A stretch of 64,000 nucleotides of DNA from Deroplatys truncata (lineage: Eukaryota; Arthropoda; Insecta; Mantodea; Mantidae): assembly GCA_030765065.1 (NCBI GenBank), contig CM060989.1, positions 33,409,501 through 33,473,500 on the forward strand, written 5' to 3'. The stretch's first letter is position 1; every line of letters begins with the position of its first letter. The position numbers and the translations under genes are program-made. Below the pieces are notes generated by a model. The model saw only the letters and a program-made list of their open reading frames with translations. It ran no database searches and had not been told where the DNA came from. Positions 1-11,665 of the stretch are shown piece after piece.

Positions 1-439
1 CTCAAACACATTTTCAATTGTTCTCATCGAAATATTGGCCGTATGAACTGTTGCAGAGTCTTGTTAAAAAAAAAGGCAAAATCACGCTCCCTGTCTGTTA
101 ATTCTCTAAAACCAGAGGGCAAAATTGTATTCACGTGTGCACGGGCATCAACTATTGACTAAAACGAATTGGCTCTGTAACTATTTCTGGCCACAACGAC
201 GGTGGCCAGTTTCAGCATCTCCTTTCATAAAATTGGTAAGTAAGGCTTTAAAAGTAGTTTTAAAATCCTGTTTGGTTTCATCCGCGCCTTTCTATGATAG
301 CGGCAGACGGCAACGAGGGCCGAGGATGCGGACAAGAAAAACGCTGCGCAAGCGGTTCGTAGTTTTTTGGCTCTCCCTGTATATTGTTGGTCCTTCTGGG
401 ATGACCTCTGTTGGAAATTATAAATAGTAGTGGACTTAA
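1..439. other. No recognisable gene
   Basis: Short open frames only. The sequence ctctccctgtat near 374-385 looks like the inverted-repeat end of a Tc1/mariner-type element, and the flanking bases may be part of one, but I could not identify a protein on either strand. Confidence 0.4.
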
Positions 440-857
440 TCCCCTAATTTTGTTGAATTGGTCAACACTTTATAATACCATCATTAATTTCTATACAGTT
501 GAGGTAAGTATACTCTGGATGAATCATTTCGGGTGTGTGTGTATTTCCTCTGATTTGTTTGTCTAACTTCTCTATGAAGATCATTCTGATTATACAGTCA
601 AAGGCCTTCGAAAAGTCGATAAATATTATAGCTTGCCCCCTGAGATTGCTATGGCTGCCTCGATATCCGCCTGCAAACATTTGATGGCATGTGTGATGCT
701 TCTGCCTCTCCTGAATCCAAATTGTGCTTCTGGTAGATTGGTATCTACTGTACTGATAAGGCGTTGACACGGTAGCCTTGTTAGTGTTTTGAGCAGTGCA
801 TTCAAGAGCAATGCCTTTGTAGACGTTTGGATCCTCGGTGTTTCCCTTCCCTTTATA
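440..857 (-). pseudogene. LINE reverse transcriptase fragment (right half of a split copy)
   Basis: Reading leftward: YKGKGNTEDPNVYKGIALE at 857-801, then (in another frame) LPEAQFGFRRGRSITHAIKC, then (another frame) IIFIDFSKAFDCI. These are the RT fingers/palm motifs of a non-LTR retrotransposon. F(I)DFSKAFD holds the first catalytic aspartate. Frame changes near 626 and 780 and stops show that it is dead. The copy is cut at 857 by the Tc1-like element and resumes at 1845. Confidence 0.8.
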
Positions 858-1842
858 CCGTGTGTTTCAGAAATACTTTTACAAACTTCGGGTATTGGTT
901 CCTCACACCAAAAGAAGGAAAAAAGTTCATATGAGCATATGTCCCATAATCCTTGGTTTTCGCGTTATTCCTGTCACAATGAAAGTGAGAGTTCAACGGC
1001 CTTCGGGGTCCAACCTCAAAACTTCATTTCTCTGTGCATTCATAGAAGGCATTGACCCATTGTACTACATACGGTAGATGGCGAAGTGTTGCCATGGAGA
1101 CTTGTTTACGTTTGTCATTTGTCATTAGTCTGTCTTCAACGTTTCAATTGTGTACATGTAGTGAGTTAACTGCACGTGTTTCGTTCCACCATGGCTGGAT
1201 GTTCATTTCGTGAACAGGCAGACATGATTTTTATGCATGGTCGCGCGAATGGTAATGGACGCGAGGCTTCACGGCTCTATCAGATGGAGTTTCCAGACCG
1301 AAGACAACCGAGTCATCCAACCTTTGTCGCTGTTTATCGTCGCCTTGCTGATAAATGTGATAAATGCCTGGCTCCGGCACATTTTAGTCGCATTGTTCGA
1401 GATGCACTGACTGGTATCTACCATGACCGATGGATAGACAGAGGACCAGTTCCATGACTTGCAGGTTTTCCCGACCTCAATCCTGTGGATTTTTACCTCT
1501 GGGGACATCTTAAATCATTGGTTTATGGAGCAGCCATCCTGGATGCAGAAACGCTTCATCGACGTGTCATGGAAGCCTGTGAAACCATTCGACACCATCC
1601 TGGAGGTTTTGGTAGGGTGCGACATTCCATGATTCGACGAGTACAGGCATGCATAGAAGCAAGAGGAGGACATTTCGAGCATTTATTATGAGTTTTGTGT
1701 GTTATAAGTGTACCACTGTGTTGAACACCTCTTAACGAGAAAACAAAGGATTATGGGACATATGTTCATATGAACTTTTTCCCTTCTTGTGGTGTAAGGA
1801 ACCCATACCCGAAGTTTGTAAAAGTATTTCTGAAACAGCCTG
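858..1842 (+). mobile_element. Tc1/mariner-superfamily element, internally deleted, about 90-bp inverted ends
   Basis: Left end (863-953) and right end (1746-1836) are near-perfect inverted copies: both read GTTTCAGAAATACTTTTAC from outside inwards. TA dinucleotides flank the element (856-857, 1843-1844). The coding remnant starts at ATG 1191 with CSFREQADMIFMHGRANGNG, the N-terminal helix-turn-helix region seen in many arthropod transposases. It then jumps to AHFSRIVRDALTGIYHDRW and, after a stop, GFPDLNPVDFYLWGHLKSL and RRVQACIEARGGHFEHLL, the C-terminal third. The catalytic centre between them is deleted, so the copy cannot transpose by itself. Confidence 0.82.
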
Positions 1843-1862
1843 TATATATATATATATATAAT
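1841..1862. repeat. (TA)n microsatellite
   Basis: About ten TA units at the right border of the Tc1-like element, likely expanded from the TA target duplication. Confidence 0.8.
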
Positions 1863-1995
1863 TTTATTGTAGATTTCCTCCAGTTATTCAGTATCTATCC
1901 TTGTTTAAGGGCACTGGTTCAATACATGAATAATTGATCCCCTCAGGACCGCCAATGCAATTTTGAGGTGTTCATTATAAAATATGATATTTGGA
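1845..1995 (-). pseudogene. LINE reverse transcriptase fragment (left half of the split copy)
   Basis: The minus strand shows LNNWRKSTIKLY just before the (TA)n next to the Tc1-like element. In RT proteins such a NNWRxxxI(V/K)xLYKGKG segment is continuous, and YKGKG is exactly what appears on the other side at 857. The rest of the fragment is degenerate. Confidence 0.6.
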
Positions 1996-2306
1996 CCACA
2001 AGCTTTCTTTGTAGTACAGTTCTTACATCAGCGTATTTACTATTAAAGTTTTGTCAGCTTGACTTTTCTCGAAAAGGTTGAAACAAGGAGGGCCATTCAG
2101 TAATCAGAACTCTCCAAGGTTTACGGAAAACGTCACTTGGCGTTAATTGCATTAGAGTACACCCTCTACTTGCACTTGCCTACATCCTGCTCTCCTTAGA
2201 GGTTATTTGCTTCCAGCAACGATAACCTGGCTGATATTTAACACTAATTTTGTTATACTCAGCAGTAAAATAAATGGAATCAATCATTGTTTATGAAAGA
2301 TCTAAT

Positions 2307-3030
2307 TATTTTCTCCACCACGTACCACGTGGAGAAAGTATCCCATTCCACCCAAAAATTCGATGTCGAGATTTCACTTGAAATACATTTTGAGACTCCT
2401 GAATAAGACAAACATTTTTAGAAAAAGGTCTGTGTGTGTGAACAGTATAACTCAAAAGCAAAATATCGGATAAATATCAAACTTGGTATTTAAGTTCAGT
2501 ATCTTCCAAAGATACGAGACGAAGACTTTCAAGAAAATTCCTCCATCCCAAACTACCATTTACATGGAAACTTTATTTTTTATTTCTCAAAAATGGCGCT
2601 AACGATGTTAAAATACCATATATTTAAGATATTTATATGACAAAAGTTGATATTTTGAATTTTCTTGTAATAGCCTAAGAATCCTCTTCATTCCTAATGA
2701 ATTTTGTACAATTTTGTATAACTGATAAAGCATAAGAGATAGACCAAAACTTCCTGCACTATAAATCTAGATATCTTTCCAAGATATCCGATATTTATGA
2801 TTCGAATTCTTCATTACTTGGTCATTATTTAAAATTCTTAACATTTGACTATCGCTGTTCTCTTGTATCTATAACGAAATGTGTAATGTAGCTATTTCTG
2901 CAAAGGTTTATTTGTATTAAAGCGTAGTAGATAGAAAAAGAAGCTTAAGTAAGAATAGTTTGTATACCTACTAATAAGTGATAGAGGGTAGAGAAAGTCA
3001 TGTGAATGAAATACATCAGAAAATTCTACT
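2307..3030 (+). repeat. Repeat family A, diverged copy
   Basis: Contains the family landmarks in order: a palindromic start (ctccaccacgtaccacgtgg), cattccacccaaaaattcga, atactcaacttggtattt-type core, tttgactatcgctg, and the end gtagagaaagtcatgtgaat followed by acatcaga. More diverged than the copies in introns 1, 3 and 8. No coding capacity seen. Confidence 0.7.
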
Positions 3031-3089
3031 TCATGTTTTTCTGTTTAATAAAACGTAAAATTGGATTTTGAATATTCATATTTTCTTTT

Positions 3090-3287
3090 ATAATCCCAGT
3101 TCTCTTTTAGATATCGTAACAGATCTTCAATAATCCATTTCTATTACCAATACTTTTCTTTTCAATTGATAGTTCAGGATCCACGCGTCGGAGCCATAGG
3201 TTATAATACTTCTCTTGTTTCAAAAATGTACTTTTAGTTTCTTTTGCCACCTGTGTATTCCATAATATATAATTCAAAGTAGATATA
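3090..3287 (-). pseudogene. LINE C-terminal fragment (split by mariner)
   Basis: The minus strand encodes ITYGSDAWILNYQLKRKVLV, the conserved (L)xYGSExWxL stretch after the RT thumb in many non-LTR elements. It continues from the RT palm piece at 4045-4510, from which it is separated by the mariner inserted at 3288. Confidence 0.7.
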
Positions 3288-4044
3288 CGAGGACTGTCCC
3301 AGAAGTACCCGACCTAACAAAGAAAACACAACAATTTTGGGAAAAAACATCTATATTTCTCTAAATAGTCTCCTTTCAGCTCGATACACTTTTCCCAGCG
3401 ATGTTCAATAGCTTCGATACCCTGTTTATAGTGAGAGCCGTCGAGTTAAGCAAAATAGCTATCAGCTGCAAACTCCACCAAGCCATTTCTTAACTGGAAA
3501 CAAAAAGCAATCGGAGGGGGCTAAATCTGGCGCATAGGGTGCATGAGGAAGCAATTCGAACTTTAACTCATTGATTTTGGCCATGGCGATAATGGATGTG
3601 TGAACTGGTGCATTGTCTTGATGAAACAGAACCTTCTTTTTCGCTAAATGCGGCCGTTTTTGCTTGATTTCATCATTCAAACCCTGCAATAAGTTTGCAT
3701 AATACTTGCCATTGATTGCTTTTCCTTTTTGAAAATAATAAAAATTTTCCCACGCGCATCCCAAAAAACTGACGCCATGACCGTGCCTGCAGATGGAACT
3801 GTCTTCGCCTTCTTTGAAGCTGATTCTCCCCTTTCAAGCCACTGTTTTGACTGTACCTTCGTCTCAGGTGTGAAGTGATGGACCAATGTGCACTATTAAT
3901 GGCTGCCAAACAATTACCAAACAACATAGCATCGTCAAACTTCAAACTTAAGCTTTATAAGGGTGGTACTTTCTACCATAGTCATTTGTTGAAACAACAA
4001 CCGCTATATATTCGTCAGGTCGGGTACTTCTGGGACTGCCCTGG
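3288..4044 (-). mobile_element. mariner (DD34D) copy 1, internally deleted
   Basis: Inverted ends (ggactgtcccagaagtaccc at left, its complement at right) flanked by TA at 3286-3287 and 4045-4046. 757 bp against about 1.23 kb for the copy in intron 2. The minus-strand remnant reads [38 protein letters not shown] and YAPDLAPSDCFLFP, with 34 residues between the last two catalytic aspartates (HQD, APSD), hence DD34D. The 5' leader is joined straight to the middle of the transposase (near 3880), so the DNA-binding half and the first aspartate are lost. Confidence 0.88.
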
Positions 4045-4510
4045 TAGTATACTTTCCTGAGATTATCTTTGATCTTGTTTCCCATCTTGTGTAATGTTTA
4101 CTCCCAGGAGTCCCAGGTATTTGTATTCCCCTGTATGTTTAATTATCCCAATTTCGTCTTCCAGTACCAAATCTTGATGAACATCTCCAATGGCCATATA
4201 TTTGGATTTATCCATATTTACGTTTAGGCCTTATTTGTTGTATTCTTGGATCAATTTCCTTGTTAAATATTCTACGTCTTCATAATCTTGGACCAGAATT
4301 AACTGTTCATCCGCAAATTGAAGGGAGTATATTGTCATCTATTGGAATGCCCATATTTTTACGCTTATTTATCCAACCTTCTATAACTTTTTCTGTGTAA
4401 ATTTTATATAATGTAGGAGATACACAGCATCCCTGTCGTAATCTTTTATTAACATGAAATCTGCTTGACAAATATTTTCCCATTTTCATATGCATTTTTG
4501 TATGACTTAT
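4045..4510 (-). pseudogene. LINE reverse transcriptase palm fragment
   Basis: The minus strand reads LRQGCCVSPTLYKIYTEKVI, then (after a frame change near 4310) QFADEQLILVQDYEDVEYL, with the YADD catalytic box altered to FADE. Next come NVNMDKSKYMAIG and GEYKYLGLLGVNI. Damaged RT domain of a non-LTR retrotransposon. Its continuation lies on the other side of the mariner. Confidence 0.8.
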
Positions 4511-5764
4511 AAATTGCTCTTATCAAAATAGGTCTAATCTGAGAATAGGTTTAGAGAAAGTAAAAATGACTGCTAATGTTTCTCCATTGATCCAATTTAG
4601 GCAAATATGTCAACGCAGACTTCTACATATAATCGAATAAAATAAGGGGAAGGGAGAACTGCACGCCATTCCGCTTGCTACAAATTCCTCACTTATCTAT
4701 AGTGATGTAAGTCACGCCATTGATGTATAACGTGTTTGGTAATAATTCATGCTGCAAAGTATACTCAGAATTTAGCGCGTCAGAGACGCTTGAAATATGA
4801 CGTCAGGAAAGCAAGGAGATTAGAACATAATAGTTATTGCAGAGAGTATGAATACACCAAAAGAGATAAGAATATGGCCAGACTTCGAGCGTCAGCGCCA
4901 CAATCTGAATTTCATAATCAAAGAGCGCGATAACACCTGAAAATCTGAAAAGAATCGATAATCAGCGTCATGAATTTTCCAAAATACACAAATATTAATT
5001 TCAGTGTTAACTGCAAACCATGCTTTGGTTCTGTATAGCTTTTATAGCTATATGACTACTTAAAGCAGCGACTTTGTCTGCCTATGGGTCTAGCTTCCTA
5101 TGAAATTGTAATAAAAAGGAGTTTTGCCACATCAAAGTGAACAAACCATTCAAGAGAGGTCATAATGTTATTTTAGCTTTATAATTTTTAAACTCTCTTT
5201 TCTTGGGTTTTAATTTGTTTGCTCATTCTAATTTTTAAATTGCTCCACATATGTACTTTAGTTTTATATGAATTCAATTTTGTACAGCTCCTTATAAACA
5301 AGGATTAAAAATGATATGAATTTGTATTAACATACTTAGTTGTAATATTACTAAACAGCTGTACTCGTATTGTGTACATTTTTTAGCAAAACATTTGTCT
5401 CGTGTTCAACATTTATTTTTTCCAAGCTAGTAGGATAATTAAAACTTCATCTCTACAATTATATAGTGTTTAAACTGTTAAATTATAAAATATTAATATA
5501 AAAATTTTGATGTGATATATCTACACGAGTTCATCTACGAAGATGATGAGATACAAAGAAAATAGTGACAGTCAAATGTTTAAGAATTGGACTCTATAAG
5601 CTGGCCATAAAACTCCATACTGTTCCCATGCAATTTCGAGAAACAAATTGCGAGAATGTTGAAAGGACTTTACCAAGTAATGAGCAATTCGAACCATTAA
5701 TAACGGGTATCTCAGAAATGGCTAATGCCACAAAAAAGTTATTTGAAATCAATTGCGTGTTTTA
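4511..5764. other. No gene recognised
   Basis: AT-rich non-coding DNA. One arginine-rich 65-codon frame (4736-4933, LARQRRLKYDVRKARRLEHN) might be a scrap of a mobile-element protein, but I cannot assign it. The rest holds only short chance frames. Confidence 0.4.
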
Positions 5765-6095
5765 AAGAGATCTACATTTCTTATGTAGTACGATTTCGTC
5801 TATCGCTTAAGGTTTATCAGTAAATAAAATTATACAAAATTCCTTCCAAATGAAGACTTCACAAGCTATTCACAGAAAATTCAAGATATACATTTTATTT
5901 GTCATGTAAATATGTTTAATATATGGTATTTTAATAAAAATCGTTAGCCATTTTTTAGAAAATGAAAATTTTCGAAAACTGTTCCATGTAAAGGGTGGTT
6001 GAGGTCGGGGTGATTTTGTTTAAAACCTTCGTGTCCATCTTGGAAGATGCTAAACTTAAATACCAAGTTTGGTATTTATTATGACAACCTATTGG
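5765..6095 (-). repeat. Repeat family A, partial inverted copy
   Basis: Antisense version of the family core: atacattttatttgtcatg, tcgttagccattttttagaa, gaaaattttcgaaaactgttcc and taccaagtttggtattt in reversed order relative to plus-strand copies. Both ends are missing. Confidence 0.7.
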
Positions 6096-6180
6096 CAATG
6101 GTGTTAACTGAACTCTTGTGTTGGATTTCTTGCGCTTTTTTTTATTTTAATATCATTAGATCATACGCACATTCACACAC

Positions 6181-6316
6181 TCGTACTTCCAGACTCTGGG
6201 GATGGTAGGGATTAATCTTGGCTAGAGAGAGATTCCCACCCCCAGTCGGGAATCGAACCCGGGACCCCTCACACAGCAGGCAGGTGCTCCACCGACTGAG
6301 CTACGGAGCCAGTCCT
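6181..6316 (-). repeat. tRNA-derived SINE
   Basis: On the minus strand an A box (TAGCTCAGTCGG, complement of 6292-6303) is followed by a B box (GGTTCGATTCC, complement of 6249-6259) at tRNA-like spacing. The acceptor-stem halves do not pair, so this is a SINE head and not a tRNA gene. Confidence 0.75.
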
Positions 6317-6429
6317 TTGTTCGAATTGTTCATTCCTTTGTCATACTTTAAAGCCTTTTCAACATTCAGTTGTTTCTCGCGATTGCATGGAAACTGTATA
6401 AAATGTTAGACAGCGTATAGCGTCCAGTT

Positions 6430-6625
6430 CTTAAACATTTGACTATCGTTGTTCTCTTTGTAAGTAATCTAAGGAAACGTGTAATCTAGCTATTTATGCA
6501 AAGAATTATTTGGATTAAAACGTATAGATAGAAAAATAAGCTTGGGTTAGAATAATTTGTATGCCTAGGGATAAACGGCAGTCTAGAGAAAGTCGTGTGG
6601 ATGTATTATCAGATTTTTAAATGAT
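6430..6625 (+). repeat. Repeat family A, right-end fragment
   Basis: Carries aaacatttgactatcg, the tail segment with aataatttgtatgcctaggg, and the terminal tctagagaaagtcgtgtggat. Only the last 200 bp of the family are present. Confidence 0.6.
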
Positions 6626-8308
6626 CGCATACAATTGGCAGCATCGAAAACAGTAGAATCGTGATAGTTGACGCCTAGATATTTTATGGTTTCACCTGGT
6701 GACATCACAGGTATTATTTCTCCTGATTTTAGACTTAAAGCGTCAGTATTTTAGATGGCGTGGATATAATTACTATCTTAGTTATCCGGGGCATGTTTTC
6801 GTTCCAGTGTTAATTTGTGGTTTTCAAATGAGTGCAATAATCTCTCAGTTTAGAACGTGACTAGAAACCCTATTTTGGAGTGAAATAAAATGGCCTGCAG
6901 CGGTAATATAAAATACTAAATGTGGTCATTAGTTCTCATTCGCAACGCATTCGTTGCTTAGATTATGCGAAGCATCCTATATTAATTTTCATTACAATTA
7001 CTGCATTCTGTGTGTATAAAATAGATTTATGTAGTATTTCAACTCAGGATTAATGACATAATTTGAATTAATATAAATTGTTTAAAACATGGATCCCTAT
7101 TCATACCCCCACCCCGGATATTTTTGTGGCTACGCCACTGATGTAAACTCTTGCTTTTGGGCTGCGTCTGGGCTTAATTTTCATTATGAACGGGGCTTCA
7201 GCCTTCTATATTCCTTTGGGCCTGCAAAAGCATTTCTGCAAACCTTTAAATCGATTAACAAGAAGTATGTAGAATAAGGTTTTATAAGAATAATTTACAG
7301 AAGAGTGGTAGAGCCATATGAATGTAACACACCAGTACACGTGTGGACACCACTGCCCATATGGCTGGCCTACATAAGTACTTGAATAGGCGGCATACAA
7401 ATATAACAACGAAATGTGCATAGCTCTACCTATATAAAATGCATAGCAAATTGGCACCGCTTGCTTGATGTTTGTGGTTGCCATAGTAAATTTTCAAGTT
7501 CGTTGCGTGAACTTGTTTTCTTCCCAGTAGATAGAATTAGTCAATGAAAGAGAAAACTGTTCTCTTTGGGGGACTCTCAAATTTAAGAGGTAGGCACTAT
7601 TAATGCTTTGACAGTTTGTCACTCCATTTGTAATCTCGGTCACCTACAATGTCTTCTATAAAACACCCAGTTTGGAATATTATTTTGGTTGGAGAGGCAT
7701 CAACCTGTAAAAAGCTTTTTATATGAAGCAACTTCGTAGACTACAGAACCTGATTCGATTTCATTGTAAAACCAGAATAAGAATTTCAAAAACTTTTCAG
7801 GGCTTTGGTACAGTTGTGTTAAATTATCAAAAAAATTAGCCCAGCTACGAATTAAGCTGAAAGCAAGCTAAGGGGCTCTAATCGTGTCCATATTCGCATT
7901 TAAGTATCTCGTCTTGTGACGTTAAATAAACGTAAAATTAACGTTTGCAATACTTCATACAAAAAGTTGAGACAGTTGTAAATATTCACCTTATAACCCC
8001 ATAGACATAGAGCAGTGTGAAATAGTTTATGAAATAGGGTTTATTATCTCTGTAGTGTAATGTATAGCATGCGGACTTCTGACTTGATTGGAAAGTCTAG
8101 GCTTGCCGTATTTTGGAAGTACTAATGAGAACATGAATTGTGTTTATATTCAATATGTAAAGACATACAAGGTTTAGAACCATACAAAAGGCAACGTTAC
8201 TGGTAAGGAGCAGTTATTTCTAAAGACAAAGTTGTGATATTAAAGGCCACATTTTAAATGCAACCAGGAAAACTAGAATCATAGCTATGTTATATTTTTG
8301 GCGCAATA
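6626..8308. other. Non-coding; short repeat A end at 7240-7335
   Basis: Around 7240-7335 the sequence matches the last part of repeat family A (gtagaataaggttttataag, then gtagagccatatgaatgtaa). Nothing else in this stretch resembles a protein or RNA gene. Confidence 0.4.
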
Positions 8309-8743
8309 CTTCGATATTGGATTATGGCCGGTATACGTAACACGCGCATACACTGCATGCCTTTTATTGACTTCAACACATTATTACACAAATAAAGAAC
8401 ACATAGCATGGTGCTTTACTTATTTTCATGAATTTATGGCATATTTTATCACTTTTGTTCCATATTACTGACACTCAGAAGTCGCATCGCATGCATCTTA
8501 CCCGTGGCATCATGGGAACGTTGGTTGCGTCGTCTTTCCGCTGCCAACATTTGAATGAAAGCCCAACATAGCTGAAAACACGATTTAGGGCCCTCAGCCT
8601 CAAGGCGTAGCCGAGGGATCCAAAACCCGCCCAAAAACGACTATATAAGAACGGCCGCATCTACTACACCAAAATGTTCCTTATTAACCAAGAGTTACTG
8701 TGGATAGCAAAAAACCCCGATTTTTCACCATAATCCAATATGG
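8309..8743. mobile_element. Possible small inverted-repeat element (MITE)
   Basis: atattggattatgg at 8312-8325 is repeated in inverted form (ccataatccaatat) at 8728-8741. The inverted match is short and no clean target duplication is visible. An ORF-free 430-bp interior fits a MITE, but chance is not excluded. Confidence 0.4.
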
Positions 8744-9149
8744 AAGTAACTCAGTTTTTGGTACCTAACAAAATTAATTTGTCTCATGCTTTTAAAGGTA
8801 ACATTCAGTGTAGTGATTTTTGCCCTATCCACCTCCACCCCATGCATTTCTGTTGTAAATATGTCATTGCTTCTAAAGCATGGTATAAGATGAAAAAAGT
8901 GGATCCAATCTCGAGGAATATCTTAGCTGCTTGTTTGTCAGGAAGCACCAAAGCTATTACACTTCTTAATATTTGTGTAGTTAGATAAAATTCTGTTTCA
9001 TGGTTGGAAACATGATTTCAGTACTTGGTTTCAAAACAAGTGACAATTTATCATGCCTTAAAAATGCATGCATTAATTGATATCTTTAGTATAAAACGAG
9101 GAAACTGAAATGCCAGATATTTTTTACTGAATGTATTCATTTTTATTTT
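8744..9149. other. No gene recognised
   Basis: One 82-codon frame (8740-8988) has no family motif and is probably chance. Otherwise AT-rich non-coding sequence. Confidence 0.4.
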
Positions 9150-9221
9150 TTCTACTAACCTTTAGTAAGTAGAGAGGGTATTGCATTCCACCCAAAAATT
9201 CAGTGTCGAGATTTCATCTTG
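9150..9221 (+). repeat. Repeat family A, left-end fragment
   Basis: ttagtaagtagagagggtat followed by cattccacccaaaaattcag and gagatttcatc matches the first 75 bp of the family. It stops abruptly where the LINE tail begins. Confidence 0.65.
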
Positions 9222-10195
9222 CCAGCTCTACCTGTACTGCTCATTTTGCCTGGCACCCTGGCCTTATGGCTCTGTTGAGCAGCCCTTGCTACCCTTAATC
9301 ACCTATGATCCATCCTCTCCCTCCTCCGTTTGCCCTTCTACCTTTCTTATCCCTCTTACTTTTCTAATCCATTTCTCCTTTACTTTCTTTAAGAACTCCC
9401 CCATATTCTTATTTTTCTTTTCTTCTTTTCTTGTTAACATTTTAATTGCTACTATTTTTCCATCCATTTTTTGCCATTTTTCCTCACATACTTTTTGTCA
9501 CCATTCTGCTAATTCTTTGCATTCTGTCATATAATGCTCTGTGCTTTCACTGCCTCCGATAGTTCACAAATTCCACTTTTTCTGCCTCTTTGCTCTCTCA
9601 GGTACATTGATCTGTTCTCATCCATGAAAACACTTCTTTTTCAGCTCTATTACAATAATCTACATACCCTTCTGTTTCCCATTTCCTTTTTACTAATCTA
9701 TTGAACCCTAGTGATTTTTTATTCTCTAAGCTTCCCCAAATCTCTTGTCCTTCTATGTCCTCCACTCTGTTTCTTACTCTTTCTCCTGCTCTCCAAATAT
9801 CTCCCATTCCTATCTTCTCCATAACTTTTTCTACCCCTGTCCACCACTTATTTTTATTTTTCGTACTCTTTTGTTGTTCCATACATATCTTTAAAATTTC
9901 CCCTTCATCTTTTCTCAGGCATCTAAACCAAAATTTCAATATCCTTTCCAGTATCATTGCCTTTCTTCTTGTTCTTCCTAATTCCACTAACGCTACTTCC
10001 CCTGGTGCTGATCTTGGTAACCCCAATAGCTCTTTACAGAATGTTCTATAGCTCTGGTCTATTGTTCTGCTTAATTCAGATCCCTCCCCCCAAATTTTCA
10101 ACTGCATATAGCATTCTTGCTTCTACCAATGCCTCGTACATTCTTTCTATCTATTTAGTTGGCATTTCTAAGAAATTTCATCAGAAGTACACGTT
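9222..10195 (-). pseudogene. LINE C-terminal region (about 1 kb)
   Basis: The minus strand has an open frame from 10107 to 9598: RTFCKELLGLPRSAPGEVAL, LGRTRRKAMILERILKFWFR, then IWGSLENKKSLGFNRLVKRK. The LGLPRSA...ELGR...K(Y/F)W(Y/F)R pattern is the region after RT in several arthropod LINE clades. Leftwards it continues as TEHYMTECKELAEWW, a Cys/His-containing tail typical of these proteins. No poly(A) is seen at the left end, so both ends are probably truncated. Confidence 0.75.
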
Positions 10196-10226
10196 TTAGG
10201 CTCCCTGGGATTTTTTTTTTTTTTTA

Positions 10227-11009
10227 AGAAAGTGATTTGTGTTTGTGTTTAAACCTTTCCAAATGGTGCCACTTGGCATCATCATGTATATCTGCTGTGA
10301 TAATTATTTCTTTATTAGTACATATTTCAGCATCTTCTTTAAATTTATTGATAATACATTTACTTTAAATAAATAAGAACTAAACAAATCCTCAATATTT
10401 TTATTAAAATGCAAAACTTCTGTTCTGTAGCATGGCATCGATGATTAGAACCTAAATAATATCTGATATGGAAATCGTTGCCCGTGATGTTCAGTGGTTG
10501 AGCTGAGTCAAGATATAGAGATCAGTTAGGGAAAGTTTCTAAGAGCACAAATATACTTTGTATGCCTTCTTGTTTCAAAGCGGTTTCAACTGAAAATAAA
10601 TAGAGCTGGAAAGGATTAATATTACTTTTGACAGCACGTCCCATTACAGTGAATATAATAAATACTATATGCCTTGCTCTTCTTGATGCTTTTATTATAA
10701 TTTAATTGTAATTCTGTTTTCCCTTTACTTTTTATCCTATGGCTTTTTTGCCACTTAAGTTATTCTACTTGACTACTACAACTTTTAGATACACACTAGC
10801 CTATTTCATAATTATCTATTGTGTATTGTCTCAGTTTTATTGAATACTGATAGCCTATCAAACTTTTAGTATGTTCCAACATAATTTTTGTAATTGACCA
10901 TTTTCCAGTTTTGCTAAGGAAGGCACTTTTGAATTTCGACTAATCAGTTTTGAGCACTCAAATAGTGGGTGATTCAGTATGTGCACTTTAGTGCCAACAT
11001 GAGCCGCAA
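10227..11009. other. No gene recognised
   Basis: Follows a T-run at 10209-10226. AT-rich sequence without coding or structural signal that I can name. Confidence 0.4.
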
Positions 11010-11665
11010 GAATTTTGTGTGCGAGAGAGAGAGGAAAAATATAACATAATGCAAAAATGAAAGGTTGGTTAAAGACCAATCTTGGTATCTTAAGTTCAGC
11101 GTCCTCCAAGAATGTGACATGGCGATTTTCTCCCAAATTCCTTTTACATGGAAAATTTTTCCATATTTTTTGATTTTCCCAAAAATGGCTCTAATGATTT
11201 TGATTAATATACCATATGCTTTAGATATTTTTATGACATACAAAATGTATGTTATTTTGTGAATAGCCTCTGAAGTCCTCTTCTTTTTAATGACTTTTGA
11301 ATAATTGGTAAACCATTGGAGATATCTAAATGTTACTAAACAAAAAAATGTAGATCTTGTTAAAGCACACAAACTCGAATACAAATTTTTGTGGCTTGAA
11401 CCATTTCCGAGATATTCTCTGTTGGTTTGAATTTTCAAATTCTTATACTTTCCAAGCGCTAATTGTTACTTATTTGTTTCTTGTGGTCATGCAGAGAGTA
11501 TGAAATTATAAAGCCATCACATAGCGTTCTCCTTTTTAAAAATCCATATCCTCCTTACCTACAACAAAATTTGTAAATGTTGACACAGATAAAAGAATAA
11601 GATTTTGCAAGAACTGTGTAGAATAGTGAGTAGAGAAAGTCATGTGAATGCAACTTTGTTTTGTT
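11010..11665 (+). repeat. Repeat family A, copy lacking left end
   Basis: Contains the family core (aatcttggtatcttaagttc, ccttttacatggaaaatttt, aaaatggctctaatgatttt) and the end gtagagaaagtcatgtgaat at 11629-11648. With the left-end piece at 9150-9221 it could once have been one copy, split by the LINE and other DNA. Confidence 0.65.

Noticed and set aside
125..427. 100-codon frame at the left edge
   Set aside because: No family motif on either strand; composition and nearby transposon-end-like sequence suggest repeat DNA.
4736..4933. Arginine-rich 65-codon frame as a gene
   Set aside because: No start context, no recognisable family and surrounded by mobile DNA; left unassigned.
6249..6303. 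Possible tRNA gene on the minus strand
   Set aside because: A and B boxes are present but there is no paired acceptor stem; a SINE explains it. The same holds for 38359-38409 and 56793-56846.
9181..9534. Plus-strand 117-codon Phe/Ser/Leu-rich frame that looks like membrane protein
   Set aside because: It is the antisense of a Lys/Glu-rich LINE tail, which produces false hydrophobic frames.
9701..10051. Plus-strand 116-codon frame
   Set aside because: Same cause: antisense of the LINE frame 10107-9598.
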